From Kribbella turkmenica (lineage in GTDB: Bacteria; Actinomycetota; Actinomycetes; Propionibacteriales; Kribbellaceae), in contig NZ_SMKR01000002.1 in assembly GCF_004348725.1 (NCBI RefSeq), forward strand, positions 1-64,000: DNA of 64,000 nt, in the 5' to 3' direction. Position numbers and translations under genes: made by a program. Below, piece after piece: positions 13,288-21,624 of the stretch; within the stretch, counting starts at the first letter, position 1; each line of letters opens with the position of its first letter. The notes beneath the pieces are model-generated. The model searched no databases. It worked only from the letters and a program-made list of their open reading frames with translations, and was not told where the DNA came from.

Positions 13288-14331
13288 ATGCCCTCTGCGC
13301 GCCACGGCGCGGCGCAGTCGATCGACCGGGCGATGCGGCTCGGCGAGCAGCCGCTGGTGCTGGTGCGAACCGTCACCGGCCTGGAACGCCTGACCGCCGC
13401 CGAGCTCACCGCGGCCCGTCATCGCGTGATCGGCCTGTCCAAACGTCAACTCGTCGTCGAACCGGCCGCCGCCACGCTCATCACCGAACCACCTCGCCTG
13501 GCCGACGACCTCTTCGTCGTCCAGGCAGTCGTTCCCGATCCGGGGCGGACGCGGGCCGGGCTCGTCGCGGCGGTCGTGGGTGTCCGTGGGCTGGTGTGCC
13601 CGGTCGCTGGTGACTTCGCTGTCAGCGCGTCGTTCCAGGGACCGCGGAACTACAACCGGTTCGACATCGAGGATCTCGTCGGTGGTGTCCTGGGTGAGCT
13701 GTCCAGGTCGGACTATCACTCCCGGCGTGATGGCACGCGTCCGCCGGCCGACCGGGTCGATTGGCGGGTGGTGCTCGACGGTACGGCGATGTGGGTCGGC
13801 GTGCGGCCCTTCGACGTACCGCTGCATCGCCGGGAGTGGCGCCGCCGGACGGTGGCCGGGAGTCTGCACCCACCGGTCGCCGCTGCGATGGCACGGCTTG
13901 CCGAGATCGCACCCGGCGATCGGGTGCTGGATCCGTTCTGCGGGGCCGGCACCCTGTTGCTCGAGGCCGACGCGATCTCGCCGGACGCGACGTACGTCGG
14001 CATCGACCGCTCCCCGGAGGCGGTTGCCGCCGCCCGCGCCAACACCGGGACGCGCGGTCACATCCACTGGCGAACCGGCGACGCCCGCCACCTGCCCGTG
14101 CGCGTCGACCGCATCGTCACCAATCCGCCCTGGGGTGTCCGCGTGGCCATCGGTGACCTCACACCGTACCTGAACCAATGGCACCGGACCCACGCCGGCC
14201 GTGTGGTCACGATCCTCAACCAGCACCAGGCCGAAACGATGATCACCAACCCCACCTGGCGAATCCTCGACACCCACAACCTCACAGTCGCCGGCCAACA
14301 CCCTCAAATCATCATCGCCGAGCCAACGTGA
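13288..14331 (+). CDS. THUMP-type SAM-dependent RNA methyltransferase
   Basis: This 347-residue protein has an N-terminal THUMP-like region (residues about 20-190) and a C-terminal Rossmann methyltransferase. The SAM motif is DPFCGAGT (215-222), the acidic loop is GIDRS, and the catalytic NPPWG motif is at 279-283, which is the signature of N2-guanine or N6-adenine RNA methylases of the Trm14/TrmN/RlmL group. The target (tRNA or 23S rRNA) cannot be told from sequence. The ATG has GGGAG eight bases upstream. It follows the GH2 gene in the same direction but is functionally unrelated. Its 3' end overlaps the broken HIT gene by 20 bases. Confidence 0.85.
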   Translation: MPSARHGAAQSIDRAMRLGEQPLVLVRTVTGLERLTAAELTAARHRVIGLSKRQLVVEPAAATLITEPPRLADDLFVVQAVVPDPGRTRAGLVAAVVGVRGLVCPVAGDFAVSASFQGPRNYNRFDIEDLVGGVLGELSRSDYHSRRDGTRPPADRVDWRVVLDGTAMWVGVRPFDVPLHRREWRRRTVAGSLHPPVAAAMARLAEIAPGDRVLDPFCGAGTLLLEADAISPDATYVGIDRSPEAVAAARANTGTRGHIHWRTGDARHLPVRVDRIVTNPPWGVRVAIGDLTPYLNQWHRTHAGRVVTILNQHQAETMITNPTWRILDTHNLTVAGQHPQIIIAEPT

Positions 14332-14641
14332 AGTACTCCCGCAGCTGGCGGGTGGAGATTCCGGCACAGCCGTAGGTGTGCCGGATCGCCACCGCGACGT
14401 CGCGTACTACGTCGTGCACCGCGTGCCCGTAGGACGGCGGCAGGTCGTACAGGTTCTCGTGGTGTGCAGTCGGGACGACGAGCACGTGCCCGCGGTTGTT
14501 CGGCCACCAGCGTGAGGCTACGAATGCCAGTGCACGGTCGGTGCGGAGGACGATGTCCTGTTGTTTGGTCAGGTCGTCCTCACCGCCGCCGATCAATCGG
14601 CAGAACGGGCAGTCGTAGTCGTCAGGCTCGTGGTTGAACAT
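14312..14641 (-). pseudogene. HIT family gene, 3'-truncated
   Basis: The 109-residue frame begins as a normal HIT-family protein: CPFCRLIGG near the N-terminus, then GHVLVVPTAHHENLYDL and GISTRQ. In intact members GISTRQ is followed by about 30 residues carrying the His-x-His-x-His active-site triad. Here the frame diverges to LREYFTLARR and stops, inside the 3' end of the convergent methyltransferase gene. The catalytic triad is therefore missing. A rearrangement or deletion at about 14,330 is the likely cause. The start is three bases after the stop of the GH95-like gene. Confidence 0.7.
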
Positions 14642-14644
14642 GTC

Positions 14645-17389
14645 CTACCGCGGGGTGATGAAGGTGATGTAGCTGGAGTTGCCTTTGCCTTCCACGGCTG
14701 AGTTGGCGCCGAGGGCGAGTTGGCCGGCGGGGACGTCTCGTGCGAAGAGGAGCAGACGTTGGTCTGTGGTGCCTACGGTCTCGCCTGTGCGGGTGTAGTC
14801 GTTCAGCCAGGTCGGCCACCAGTCGTTCTCGCCTCGCGGGTCGAAGGCGACGTACACGGTGGCCGGGGCGGTCAGGTCGAGGGTGATGTAGTCGGCCGGC
14901 CCGGTGCGTTTGGAGTCGTCGTTGGAGCCGGGGACCATCGCCTCGCCCGTCAGCGACGCGGGCAGGTCGGTGATCGTGTAGCTGCGGTCGACGTAGATCT
15001 CCGCACCCGGCTGTGCTTTCACCAGGTTCGACAGCTTGTCAGGCGTCCGCACCGTGACCAGGTCGCTCAGCACCGGCGGCTCACTCGCCGGTACGCCGAG
15101 CATCCGCGAGCCGACCGTCTTCACCTCCGTCGCCGCCTGCCCGGTCAGCGGCACATGCTCGAACGACGAAAGCGGAACGGCGACCCGTTCGACCACATAG
15201 GAGTGGTTGGCGAGCACGGGCACGGTGATCACCTCATCAGTGCTCGGTCCGACGAGCGTCCGGCCGCGGGAGTCGACCACACGCACCTCCTGTCCCGCCC
15301 ACGGGTTCCGGACCTGCAGAGACTCACGCGACCCTGCCTCGATCCCGACCAGGCTGACCACACCGTCCCGCACCTCGGTGCTGATCCGGTGCCCACCCTC
15401 GATCTCGACGGACCCGGCGACGTCCCACTCGCGCGGCCACGCCGGCGCGACGTCCACGACATCGTCGTACGACTGGACCAGTGCTTCCTGCAGACCGGTG
15501 GTCAGCACACCGCCCCACTCGTTGTAGAAGCTCTGCTGCCGAACGGGTTCGCGCCCGGTCCGGTGCACGGTGAAGCCGTTCGGGAAGATCTGGAAGTCCT
15601 CGATGCCCTTCAGCAGCAGCCGCTTCACCTCGTCGGCCAGCCCGAGCCGGGCCGCCCACGTGGTGTCCATGCCCCAGTCCTTGTCCTGCGGGTAGACCCG
15701 CTGGCGGTACGTCGCCTGCATCAACTCGGACGACTCGTCGAACAGCCCCCACGGCCAGAGCACCTCCATCTCCGGGTTCTGCGTGTTGTGCGCCTCCTCG
15801 TCGGTACCGGACCATGCGATCACCTCCTCGCCGCCACGCTGCACGGTCCGGAACGGCGGTAGCTTGCCGACGGCTGTCCGCAGCCGAGCAGCGAGCTCAG
15901 AGTCTCCACGGGCAGCCGCGAGATCCGCGACGATCGGGAAGATCACCCGCATCGCCGCCAGGTCCGGCGCCGGGTCGTCGGTGTCCCACTGGACCTCGAG
16001 CGCGTTCACGTGCTCGAGGTGCAGGTAGCCGTCCTCACCAGGCGTCAGCGCGGTCAGGTGGAACTCCGCGATGTCGCGGATCAGCGGATAGGCGCGGTCC
16101 AGCAGTGCGCGGTCGCCGGTGTAGCGGTACTGCCACCAGATGTTGTTCACCAACTCCGGGCCGCTGCTCAGGATGCGCTTGACCCAGCCCGGTTCGGACA
16201 TGTTGTCGCAGCCGTCGCCAGTACCGTCGTACCGCAGGAACTCCGGCAAGCACGTCCCCTGTGCGCCGATCCAGTGATCGTGCGTCCACTTCTTCATCAG
16301 CTCGGCACGGTCGAGGTAGAACCGGAAGTACGGCGCGTTGAACTCGCCGATCCCGGCCCCCAGGTTGGACGAGATCAGCATCCGCAAGTTGAAGTGCCAG
16401 TACGAGTCCTGCGCCCAGTCGGCCTGGTCCTTCGCCGACGAGAACATCCGGACGACGCCGCCGTGCGTACTGGGCACCGGTGACCGCATCGACGCGGCCA
16501 TCGTGTAGAGCTGCAACGTCCGCAGGGTCTCGACGTACTCACCGGTGCCGTCGGCCGACGTGATCCGCAGCGGGGCGGCCTTCGCCCAGAACGCGTGCCA
16601 CCAGTCGAGGTGCTCGCTGCGCGACTCGGCCACGGCCCGGCGCGCGGCCTTCGCGACGTCACCACCCTGGTACGACGGTACGCCGACAACCAGCCGGAAC
16701 GACCCGTCGGCGTTGGGCCGGAACGTGATCCGGACGGTCAGGGGGTCGATCACCGAGGCCGACACGTCCCGCGCGCGAGCCGTCATCGCGGCGACGGCTC
16801 CGGTGAGACTGCCCGAGGCGGCGTCCCGGAAGGTCTCCGCCAGCGCGGCGACCGCGCCGGTCGCCGCGGCGGTCGGCGTCCGGCCCTCCCACAGCTTGAG
16901 GTCCGCGGTCTGCGTCGTGCCGGGATCGGCGCCGGTCACCTCGAGGACGAACTGGTCGGCGTCCGCGCGGACGTAGGACCGGGCCGACATACCGCCGCCG
17001 TGCTGGACAACCTGGCCGTCGTACATCGCGAGCCGGCCGGTGTAGTCGGCGGCCCGCATCAGCGGTTGCAGGCCGGGGACGACCAGACGTCCGGCGGACT
17101 TGAGCTCGGGAAACGTGTCGACGCGGTTGAGCTGAGCGGTGTAGCCCTTCTCGGCCCACACCGCCGCGCCGAGCACGCCGTTGCCGAGCGGCATCGCCTG
17201 GTAGGCACGCCAGGCCGGTCCCTTCTGGACGAGATCGGACCGGGAGACGAGCCCGGCGGGATCGGTGCGCAGCGCACCGTCGTGCCAGGCGGTGGCCGGG
17301 AGCTCCTCGGCCTGGCTCGAGACGAACGGCACCGAGCTGGTGCCGACGGCAAGTAATGTCGCGAGGAGGGGTAAGGACAGTCGAAGCAT
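14645..17389 (-). CDS. Secreted GH95-like (alpha/alpha)-barrel protein
   Basis: This 914-residue protein has a Sec signal (LRLSLPLLATLLAVGTSSV) and an overall layout like GH95 or DUF5703 proteins: an N-terminal beta domain with PLGNGVLGAAVW, a helical barrel (WAQDSYWHFNLRML, then RYTGDRALLDRAYPLIRDIAEF), and a C-terminal beta region of about 150 residues. It is only distantly related to the neighbouring GH95 enzyme, and an equivalent of that enzyme's catalytic glutamate was not confirmed. GGAAGG lies seven bases before the ATG. It follows the aldo/keto reductase by 23 bases in the fucose-type operon, so it probably acts on the same extracellular glycan. The specific activity is unknown. Confidence 0.7.
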   Translation of the reverse strand: MLRLSLPLLATLLAVGTSSVPFVSSQAEELPATAWHDGALRTDPAGLVSRSDLVQKGPAWRAYQAMPLGNGVLGAAVWAEKGYTAQLNRVDTFPELKSAGRLVVPGLQPLMRAADYTGRLAMYDGQVVQHGGGMSARSYVRADADQFVLEVTGADPGTTQTADLKLWEGRTPTAAATGAVAALAETFRDAASGSLTGAVAAMTARARDVSASVIDPLTVRITFRPNADGSFRLVVGVPSYQGGDVAKAARRAVAESRSEHLDWWHAFWAKAAPLRITSADGTGEYVETLRTLQLYTMAASMRSPVPSTHGGVVRMFSSAKDQADWAQDSYWHFNLRMLISSNLGAGIGEFNAPYFRFYLDRAELMKKWTHDHWIGAQGTCLPEFLRYDGTGDGCDNMSEPGWVKRILSSGPELVNNIWWQYRYTGDRALLDRAYPLIRDIAEFHLTALTPGEDGYLHLEHVNALEVQWDTDDPAPDLAAMRVIFPIVADLAAARGDSELAARLRTAVGKLPPFRTVQRGGEEVIAWSGTDEEAHNTQNPEMEVLWPWGLFDESSELMQATYRQRVYPQDKDWGMDTTWAARLGLADEVKRLLLKGIEDFQIFPNGFTVHRTGREPVRQQSFYNEWGGVLTTGLQEALVQSYDDVVDVAPAWPREWDVAGSVEIEGGHRISTEVRDGVVSLVGIEAGSRESLQVRNPWAGQEVRVVDSRGRTLVGPSTDEVITVPVLANHSYVVERVAVPLSSFEHVPLTGQAATEVKTVGSRMLGVPASEPPVLSDLVTVRTPDKLSNLVKAQPGAEIYVDRSYTITDLPASLTGEAMVPGSNDDSKRTGPADYITLDLTAPATVYVAFDPRGENDWWPTWLNDYTRTGETVGTTDQRLLLFARDVPAGQLALGANSAVEGKGNSSYITFITPR

Positions 17390-17412
17390 GGATCAGCCTT
17401 CCGGGGCGGGAA

Positions 17413-18264
17413 CTACAGGCAAGCGTGCAGAGCGGTCCACAGGTCGGGCGGCAGCGGTTGCCCCCAGAGCTCGACGTTCTCGCGGGCCTCGGTCGCGGTG
17501 GCACAGCCGATCAGGACTGTCGTCACGGCGGGATGGGTGGCCGGGAAACGCATCGCGGCCGCCTTGAGCGGGACGCCGTACGACGCGCACACCCTGGCCA
17601 ACCGGTCGACCCGGTCGACGATCCCGGGCGGTGCCGGGCGGTAGTCGTACGTCGAGCCGCCGGCCAGGATGCCGGAGTTGAAGACGCCGCCGGCGACCAC
17701 GGCGACGTCGCGGCCGGCGGCGAGCGGGAGCAGGTCGTCCGCGGCCGAGCGGTCGAGCAGGGTGTAGCGGCCGGCGATCAGCACGACGTCGAGGTCGGTG
17801 TCGCGGACGAAACGGGCCGGGATCTCCGGGCTGTTCATGCCGATCCCGATCGCGCCGATCACGCCTTGGCGGCGGAGGTCGTCGAGCACCGGGTACGCCT
17901 CGTCGAGCGCCTGCCGCACGTGGTCGTCCGGGTCGTGCAGGTGGACGATGTCGACCCGGTCGAGCCCGAGCCGGGTGAGGCTCTCCTCGACCGACCGCGA
18001 GATCCCGTCCGCGCTGAAGTCGTACTCCACCTGATCTCCCACGACCCGCCGCCCGGCCTTCGTGCTGACCTTGTACGACGTTCGCTCCACTCCTGCCAGC
18101 GCAAGACCGAGCCGCCGCTCGGCCGAACCCGCTCCGTACAGGGGAGCCGTGTCGAAGTAGTCGACGCCGGCTCCGAGCGCTTCCTCGACCGCAGCCTGAG
18201 CGGCAGCCGACTCACCTTCGGCCAGTGGTGCCGTGCCCAGCCCCAGCGGACCGAGCACCGTCAT
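17413..18264 (-). CDS. Aldo/keto reductase, probable L-fucose (threo-aldose) dehydrogenase
   Basis: The product is 283 residues with the aldo/keto reductase tetrad Asp38, Tyr43 (DTAPLYG), Lys69 (STKAGR) and His110 (HLHDPD). The overall pattern (GLGTAPL at the N-terminus, LDVVLIAGRYTLLD) resembles the L-fucose / D-threo-aldose 1-dehydrogenase and pyridoxal dehydrogenase branch, which oxidises a sugar to its lactone with NAD(P). Its ATG overlaps the stop of the GH95 gene by four bases. The GH95 enzyme upstream would release L-fucose or L-galactose, and the lactonase-type amidohydrolase in the same operon would open the lactone formed here, so this substrate assignment is consistent with context. 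Confidence 0.78.
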   Translation of the reverse strand: MTVLGPLGLGTAPLAEGESAAAQAAVEEALGAGVDYFDTAPLYGAGSAERRLGLALAGVERTSYKVSTKAGRRVVGDQVEYDFSADGISRSVEESLTRLGLDRVDIVHLHDPDDHVRQALDEAYPVLDDLRRQGVIGAIGIGMNSPEIPARFVRDTDLDVVLIAGRYTLLDRSAADDLLPLAAGRDVAVVAGGVFNSGILAGGSTYDYRPAPPGIVDRVDRLARVCASYGVPLKAAAMRFPATHPAVTTVLIGCATATEARENVELWGQPLPPDLWTALHACL

Positions 18265-20702
18265 GGCCGGGGCTCGATGAAGTAGTCGACTCCTGGGCGG
18301 GTGCGGAACTCGACGACACCGTCCTCCGGGCGGGCGAAGGCGACTGGGCCGGCGGAAGACTTGACGTCGACCTCGATGCCGGTGCGCAGCTTCAGGCGGT
18401 TGCCCAGGAAAGAGTTGATGCGGGCTCGGGTCAGTTGGCCGTCGGACCAGGTGAGCTCCAGATCGAAACCGCCGCGGGCGCGGAGGCCCCGGACCTTGCC
18501 GGTGGGGAAGGCGGCAGGCAGGCACGGCAGCAGGGCGACCTCGCCGGAGTGGCTCTGCATGATCATCTCGGTGATGCCGGAGACACCGCCGAAGTTGCCG
18601 TCGATCTGGAACGGCGGGTGCAGGTCGAAGAGGTTCGGTGCCGTTCGGCCGGGAGCCAGCAACTGGGTCAGGTGCTTGTACGCGTTGTCCGGCTCGAGCA
18701 GGCGCGCCCGCATGTTCAGCTTCCACGCGAGCGACCAGCCCGCCGTCACCGCCGGTCCCCGGAGCTCCAGTGACTTCCGGGCCGCGTCGGCGAGTTCCGG
18801 CGTACGGCGCGGGGTGATCTGGTCGCTCGGGAAGAGCGCCCACAGGTGGGAGATATGGCGGCTGGTCTCCAGCGCGGCCTCCTCCCAATCGATCAGCCAC
18901 TCCTGGATCTGGCCGAGGTACCCGACCTGGATCGGCGGCAGCTTGGACCGCGCCTCGGCGACCTGCGCGGCCATGCCGGCGTCCTTGCCCAGCAGGGCGG
19001 CGGCCTGGCCGAAGATCTTGAACAGGTCGTGCAGGATCTCGCTGTCCATCGCCGGACCGGCGCAGATACTGACGCCCTCGTTGTCGTAGTCGTGGTGCTT
19101 CACTTCGGGCGAGTGCGACGGGCTGGTCACCAGATAGCCCGTCGGTCCGTCCGTCTGCAACTGGTCGAGGAAGAACTCCACACACCCGCGCAGCACCGGG
19201 TAGTACTGCCGCAGCATGTCCAGGTCGCCGGTGTACTCGTACCGTTCCCAGAACAGCAACGACAGCCACGCACCGCCGGTCGGCCAGACACCGTAGTACG
19301 CGAAGTCCACCGGAGCGGTCCCGCGCCAGCCGTCGGTGTTGTGGTGCGCGACCCAGCCGGGCGCGTCGTACATCACCTCGGCAGTCCGCGCGCCGGACTC
19401 GGCCAGCTCGGCGATCATCTGGAACAGCGGGTCCCAGCACTCCGCGAGGTTCGCCGGGCCGGCAGGCCAGTAGTTCATCTCGCAGTTGATGTTCAGGGTG
19501 AACTTCGACTGCCACTCGGGCAGCATCTTGTAGCTCCAGATGCCCTGCAGGTTCGCCGGCTGGCCCGGGCTGCGTGAGCTGGAGATCAGCAGGTACCGGC
19601 CGAACTGGTAGTACAGCGCGGCCAGTTGCGGATCCCCGCCGTTGCGGAAGGCGACCACCCGCTGATCGGTCGGGAGCGCGATCGCGTCCGACGTCCCGAG
19701 GTCGAGGTCCAGCCGGCCGAACAGCCGCCGGTAGTCCTCGACGTGCGCCTTCCGGAGCAGCCCGTACGCCGGGCGCGACGAGGGCAGCGGGGCCGACGCC
19801 CGAGTCACCTGGTCGGCACTGACGTCGAGGTAGTTGCGGTAGCTCGACCCGATCGACAGCACCAGCGTGACCGCATCCGCACCCGCGACAGTGAGCTTGC
19901 CGTCAGCAACCTTCGTGGCCCCGCCCTCGGCGAAGGCCCGGGCGAGCGCGCAGAACCCGACGGACCCCGTCAGCCCCTCCGCGTCGCCGCTGATCCCGTT
20001 CAGCGCCAGCGTCCGGTCGTCGTACCGATCGACCGTCGCGGTCTGTGGGGTGGTGAAGGTCGCGTCGAAGGACAGCGCGCCGGCGCGGTCGGCAGTCAGC
20101 CGCATCACCAGCAGTTGCGCGGGATGGCTGACGAACACCTCACGCCGGTAGTGCACGCCGTCGGCGACGTAGCTGACCGAGGTGATCGCGCTGGTCAGGT
20201 CCAGTTCCCGCCGGTACGACGTGACGCCGGCCTCGGTGATGCCCGGGAACGTCAGCATCAGGTCGCCGACCGGTTGGTACTGCATCTGCTCGGTCGGGCG
20301 GCCCATGAACTTCTCGTCGGCCAGCATCTGCGCGGCCAGGTAGTCCTCCTCGGCGATCAGCCGGCGGATCTCCGGCAGCGCCTCCCGGCCGGCCGGGTCG
20401 TCGTACTGGTGCGGTCCGCCGGCCCAGATCGAGTCCTCGTTCAGCTGGAGCTGCTCGGTCGCGATCCCGCCGTACACCATCGCGCCGAGCCGGCCGTTGC
20501 CGACGGCAAGCGCCTGGAGCCATTCGGTGGCGGGCCGGGTGTACCAGAGTTGCAGCGGGTTGGTGTCGCTGCCCACCGGTCCGGGGGCGGCAGTGGCGGT
20601 CAGGGGATCGGTCAGCGAATCGGTCAGGGCGCCGGCGACGACTGCGGTGCCGGCCGCGGCGCCGGCGGTCCGCAGGACCTGGCGTCGGGTGTACTCGTTC
20701 AT
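18261..20702 (-). CDS. GH95 alpha-L-fucosidase / alpha-L-galactosidase, Tat-secreted
   Basis: This 813-residue enzyme starts with TRRQVLRTAGAAAG, a twin-arginine signal. The N-terminal beta domain (AVGNGRLGAMVYGG) and helical barrel (PANLQGIWSY) are typical of family 95. Two active-site asparagines are visible in FTLNINCEMNYW (Asn404, Asn406) and the general acid is probably Glu601 (QIQEW), matching the arrangement in characterised 1,2-alpha-L-fucosidases. FQIDGNFGG is also present. Members cleave alpha-L-fucose or alpha-L-galactose from plant glycans. GGGAG precedes the ATG by nine bases. It lies 13 bases after the amidohydrolase gene in a tightly packed operon. Confidence 0.92.
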   Translation of the reverse strand: MNEYTRRQVLRTAGAAAGTAVVAGALTDSLTDPLTATAAPGPVGSDTNPLQLWYTRPATEWLQALAVGNGRLGAMVYGGIATEQLQLNEDSIWAGGPHQYDDPAGREALPEIRRLIAEEDYLAAQMLADEKFMGRPTEQMQYQPVGDLMLTFPGITEAGVTSYRRELDLTSAITSVSYVADGVHYRREVFVSHPAQLLVMRLTADRAGALSFDATFTTPQTATVDRYDDRTLALNGISGDAEGLTGSVGFCALARAFAEGGATKVADGKLTVAGADAVTLVLSIGSSYRNYLDVSADQVTRASAPLPSSRPAYGLLRKAHVEDYRRLFGRLDLDLGTSDAIALPTDQRVVAFRNGGDPQLAALYYQFGRYLLISSSRSPGQPANLQGIWSYKMLPEWQSKFTLNINCEMNYWPAGPANLAECWDPLFQMIAELAESGARTAEVMYDAPGWVAHHNTDGWRGTAPVDFAYYGVWPTGGAWLSLLFWERYEYTGDLDMLRQYYPVLRGCVEFFLDQLQTDGPTGYLVTSPSHSPEVKHHDYDNEGVSICAGPAMDSEILHDLFKIFGQAAALLGKDAGMAAQVAEARSKLPPIQVGYLGQIQEWLIDWEEAALETSRHISHLWALFPSDQITPRRTPELADAARKSLELRGPAVTAGWSLAWKLNMRARLLEPDNAYKHLTQLLAPGRTAPNLFDLHPPFQIDGNFGGVSGITEMIMQSHSGEVALLPCLPAAFPTGKVRGLRARGGFDLELTWSDGQLTRARINSFLGNRLKLRTGIEVDVKSSAGPVAFARPEDGVVEFRTRPGVDYFIEPRP

Positions 20703-20715
20703 GAGGGCGGTCTCC

Positions 20716-21624
20716 CTAGGGGCGGTAGGTGCGCTGGGCGGTGCCGCGGAACACGTCGTTGTGTGCGGCCGCCGGCAGCAGTTCAGCGGTACGGCGAAGG
20801 ACCTCGGCGCGTGTGCTCGACAGCGTGCACACGGGCCAGTCGGAGCCGAACATCAACCGGTCACTGCCGAAGAGGCCGAGCGTGACGTCGATGAGTTCGG
20901 CCAGGGTGTCGGAGGCGAGGTGGGCGGTGCCGGAGAGCTTGACGGTGACGTTCGGGCGGTCGGCGAGTGCCTTCATCCCGGTCAGCCAGTCGTCTGTCGG
21001 GGCGGCGGGGTTGCCGAGGTGGTCGAGGACCAGGCGGGCGCCGGGTACGGCGCCGGCGAGCCGGGCGGCCCCGAGCAGGGCGGGTGGGCGGAGCAGCAGG
21101 TCGATCGCGAGTCCGGCGTCGGCGGCGGCGCAAACTCCGCGGACGAACCCGGCGTCGTCGAGTGCCCCGGGGTCGGTCTGGTCGGCGGGTGGGCAGCGGA
21201 CGCCGACGAGCTTGGTGTGCTCGGGGAACGAGGCGCTGCGGTGGAGGTCGAACCAGCCGACGACGCCGAGGACCGCGGGTGTGGCCGCGGCGAGGCCGAG
21301 CAGGTCGGTGACTTCGAGGGGGTCGGCGTCGGCCTGGACGAGGATGGTGTCCGGCAGCCGGCCGCCGCCGGACCGGGCGAGGTCGGGGAGGGTGAAGTCG
21401 CGGCGGAGCGGGTGCCCGGCAGGCAACCACGGGAGAGCCCGCCGGGAGGTGTCCCACAGGTGCACGTGGGCGTCGAGGTGATGGACGGCGGCGGCGTGAT
21501 CAGCGAGGGGCGCGGGGGTGGCGGAGGGCACCCAGGCCGGGAGGCGAGCCGCGGTTGCGGGCCGGAGTGGAGGCTCGGTCGGGTGGTCGCGCGGAGAGGG
21601 GCGGGTTTCCGGCGGATCAGTCAT
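20716..21624 (-). CDS. Amidohydrolase family lactonase (L-fuconolactonase type)
   Basis: This 302-residue protein belongs to the COG3618 amidohydrolase group. DAHVHLWD gives the metal-binding His-x-His at about residue 52, VLDHLGNP a further His, and FGSDWPV the catalytic Asp near residue 265. Members open sugar lactones, notably L-fucono- and L-rhamnono-1,4-lactone. The first 45 residues are Pro/Ala-rich and not part of the fold, so translation may start later, for example at the GTG for Val32. The annotated ATG overlaps the GntR stop by eight bases. Placed next to a GH95 gene and a fucose-dehydrogenase-like enzyme, an L-fuconolactonase role is most likely. Confidence 0.8.
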   Translation of the reverse strand: MTDPPETRPSPRDHPTEPPLRPATAARLPAWVPSATPAPLADHAAAVHHLDAHVHLWDTSRRALPWLPAGHPLRRDFTLPDLARSGGGRLPDTILVQADADPLEVTDLLGLAAATPAVLGVVGWFDLHRSASFPEHTKLVGVRCPPADQTDPGALDDAGFVRGVCAAADAGLAIDLLLRPPALLGAARLAGAVPGARLVLDHLGNPAAPTDDWLTGMKALADRPNVTVKLSGTAHLASDTLAELIDVTLGLFGSDRLMFGSDWPVCTLSSTRAEVLRRTAELLPAAAHNDVFRGTAQRTYRP

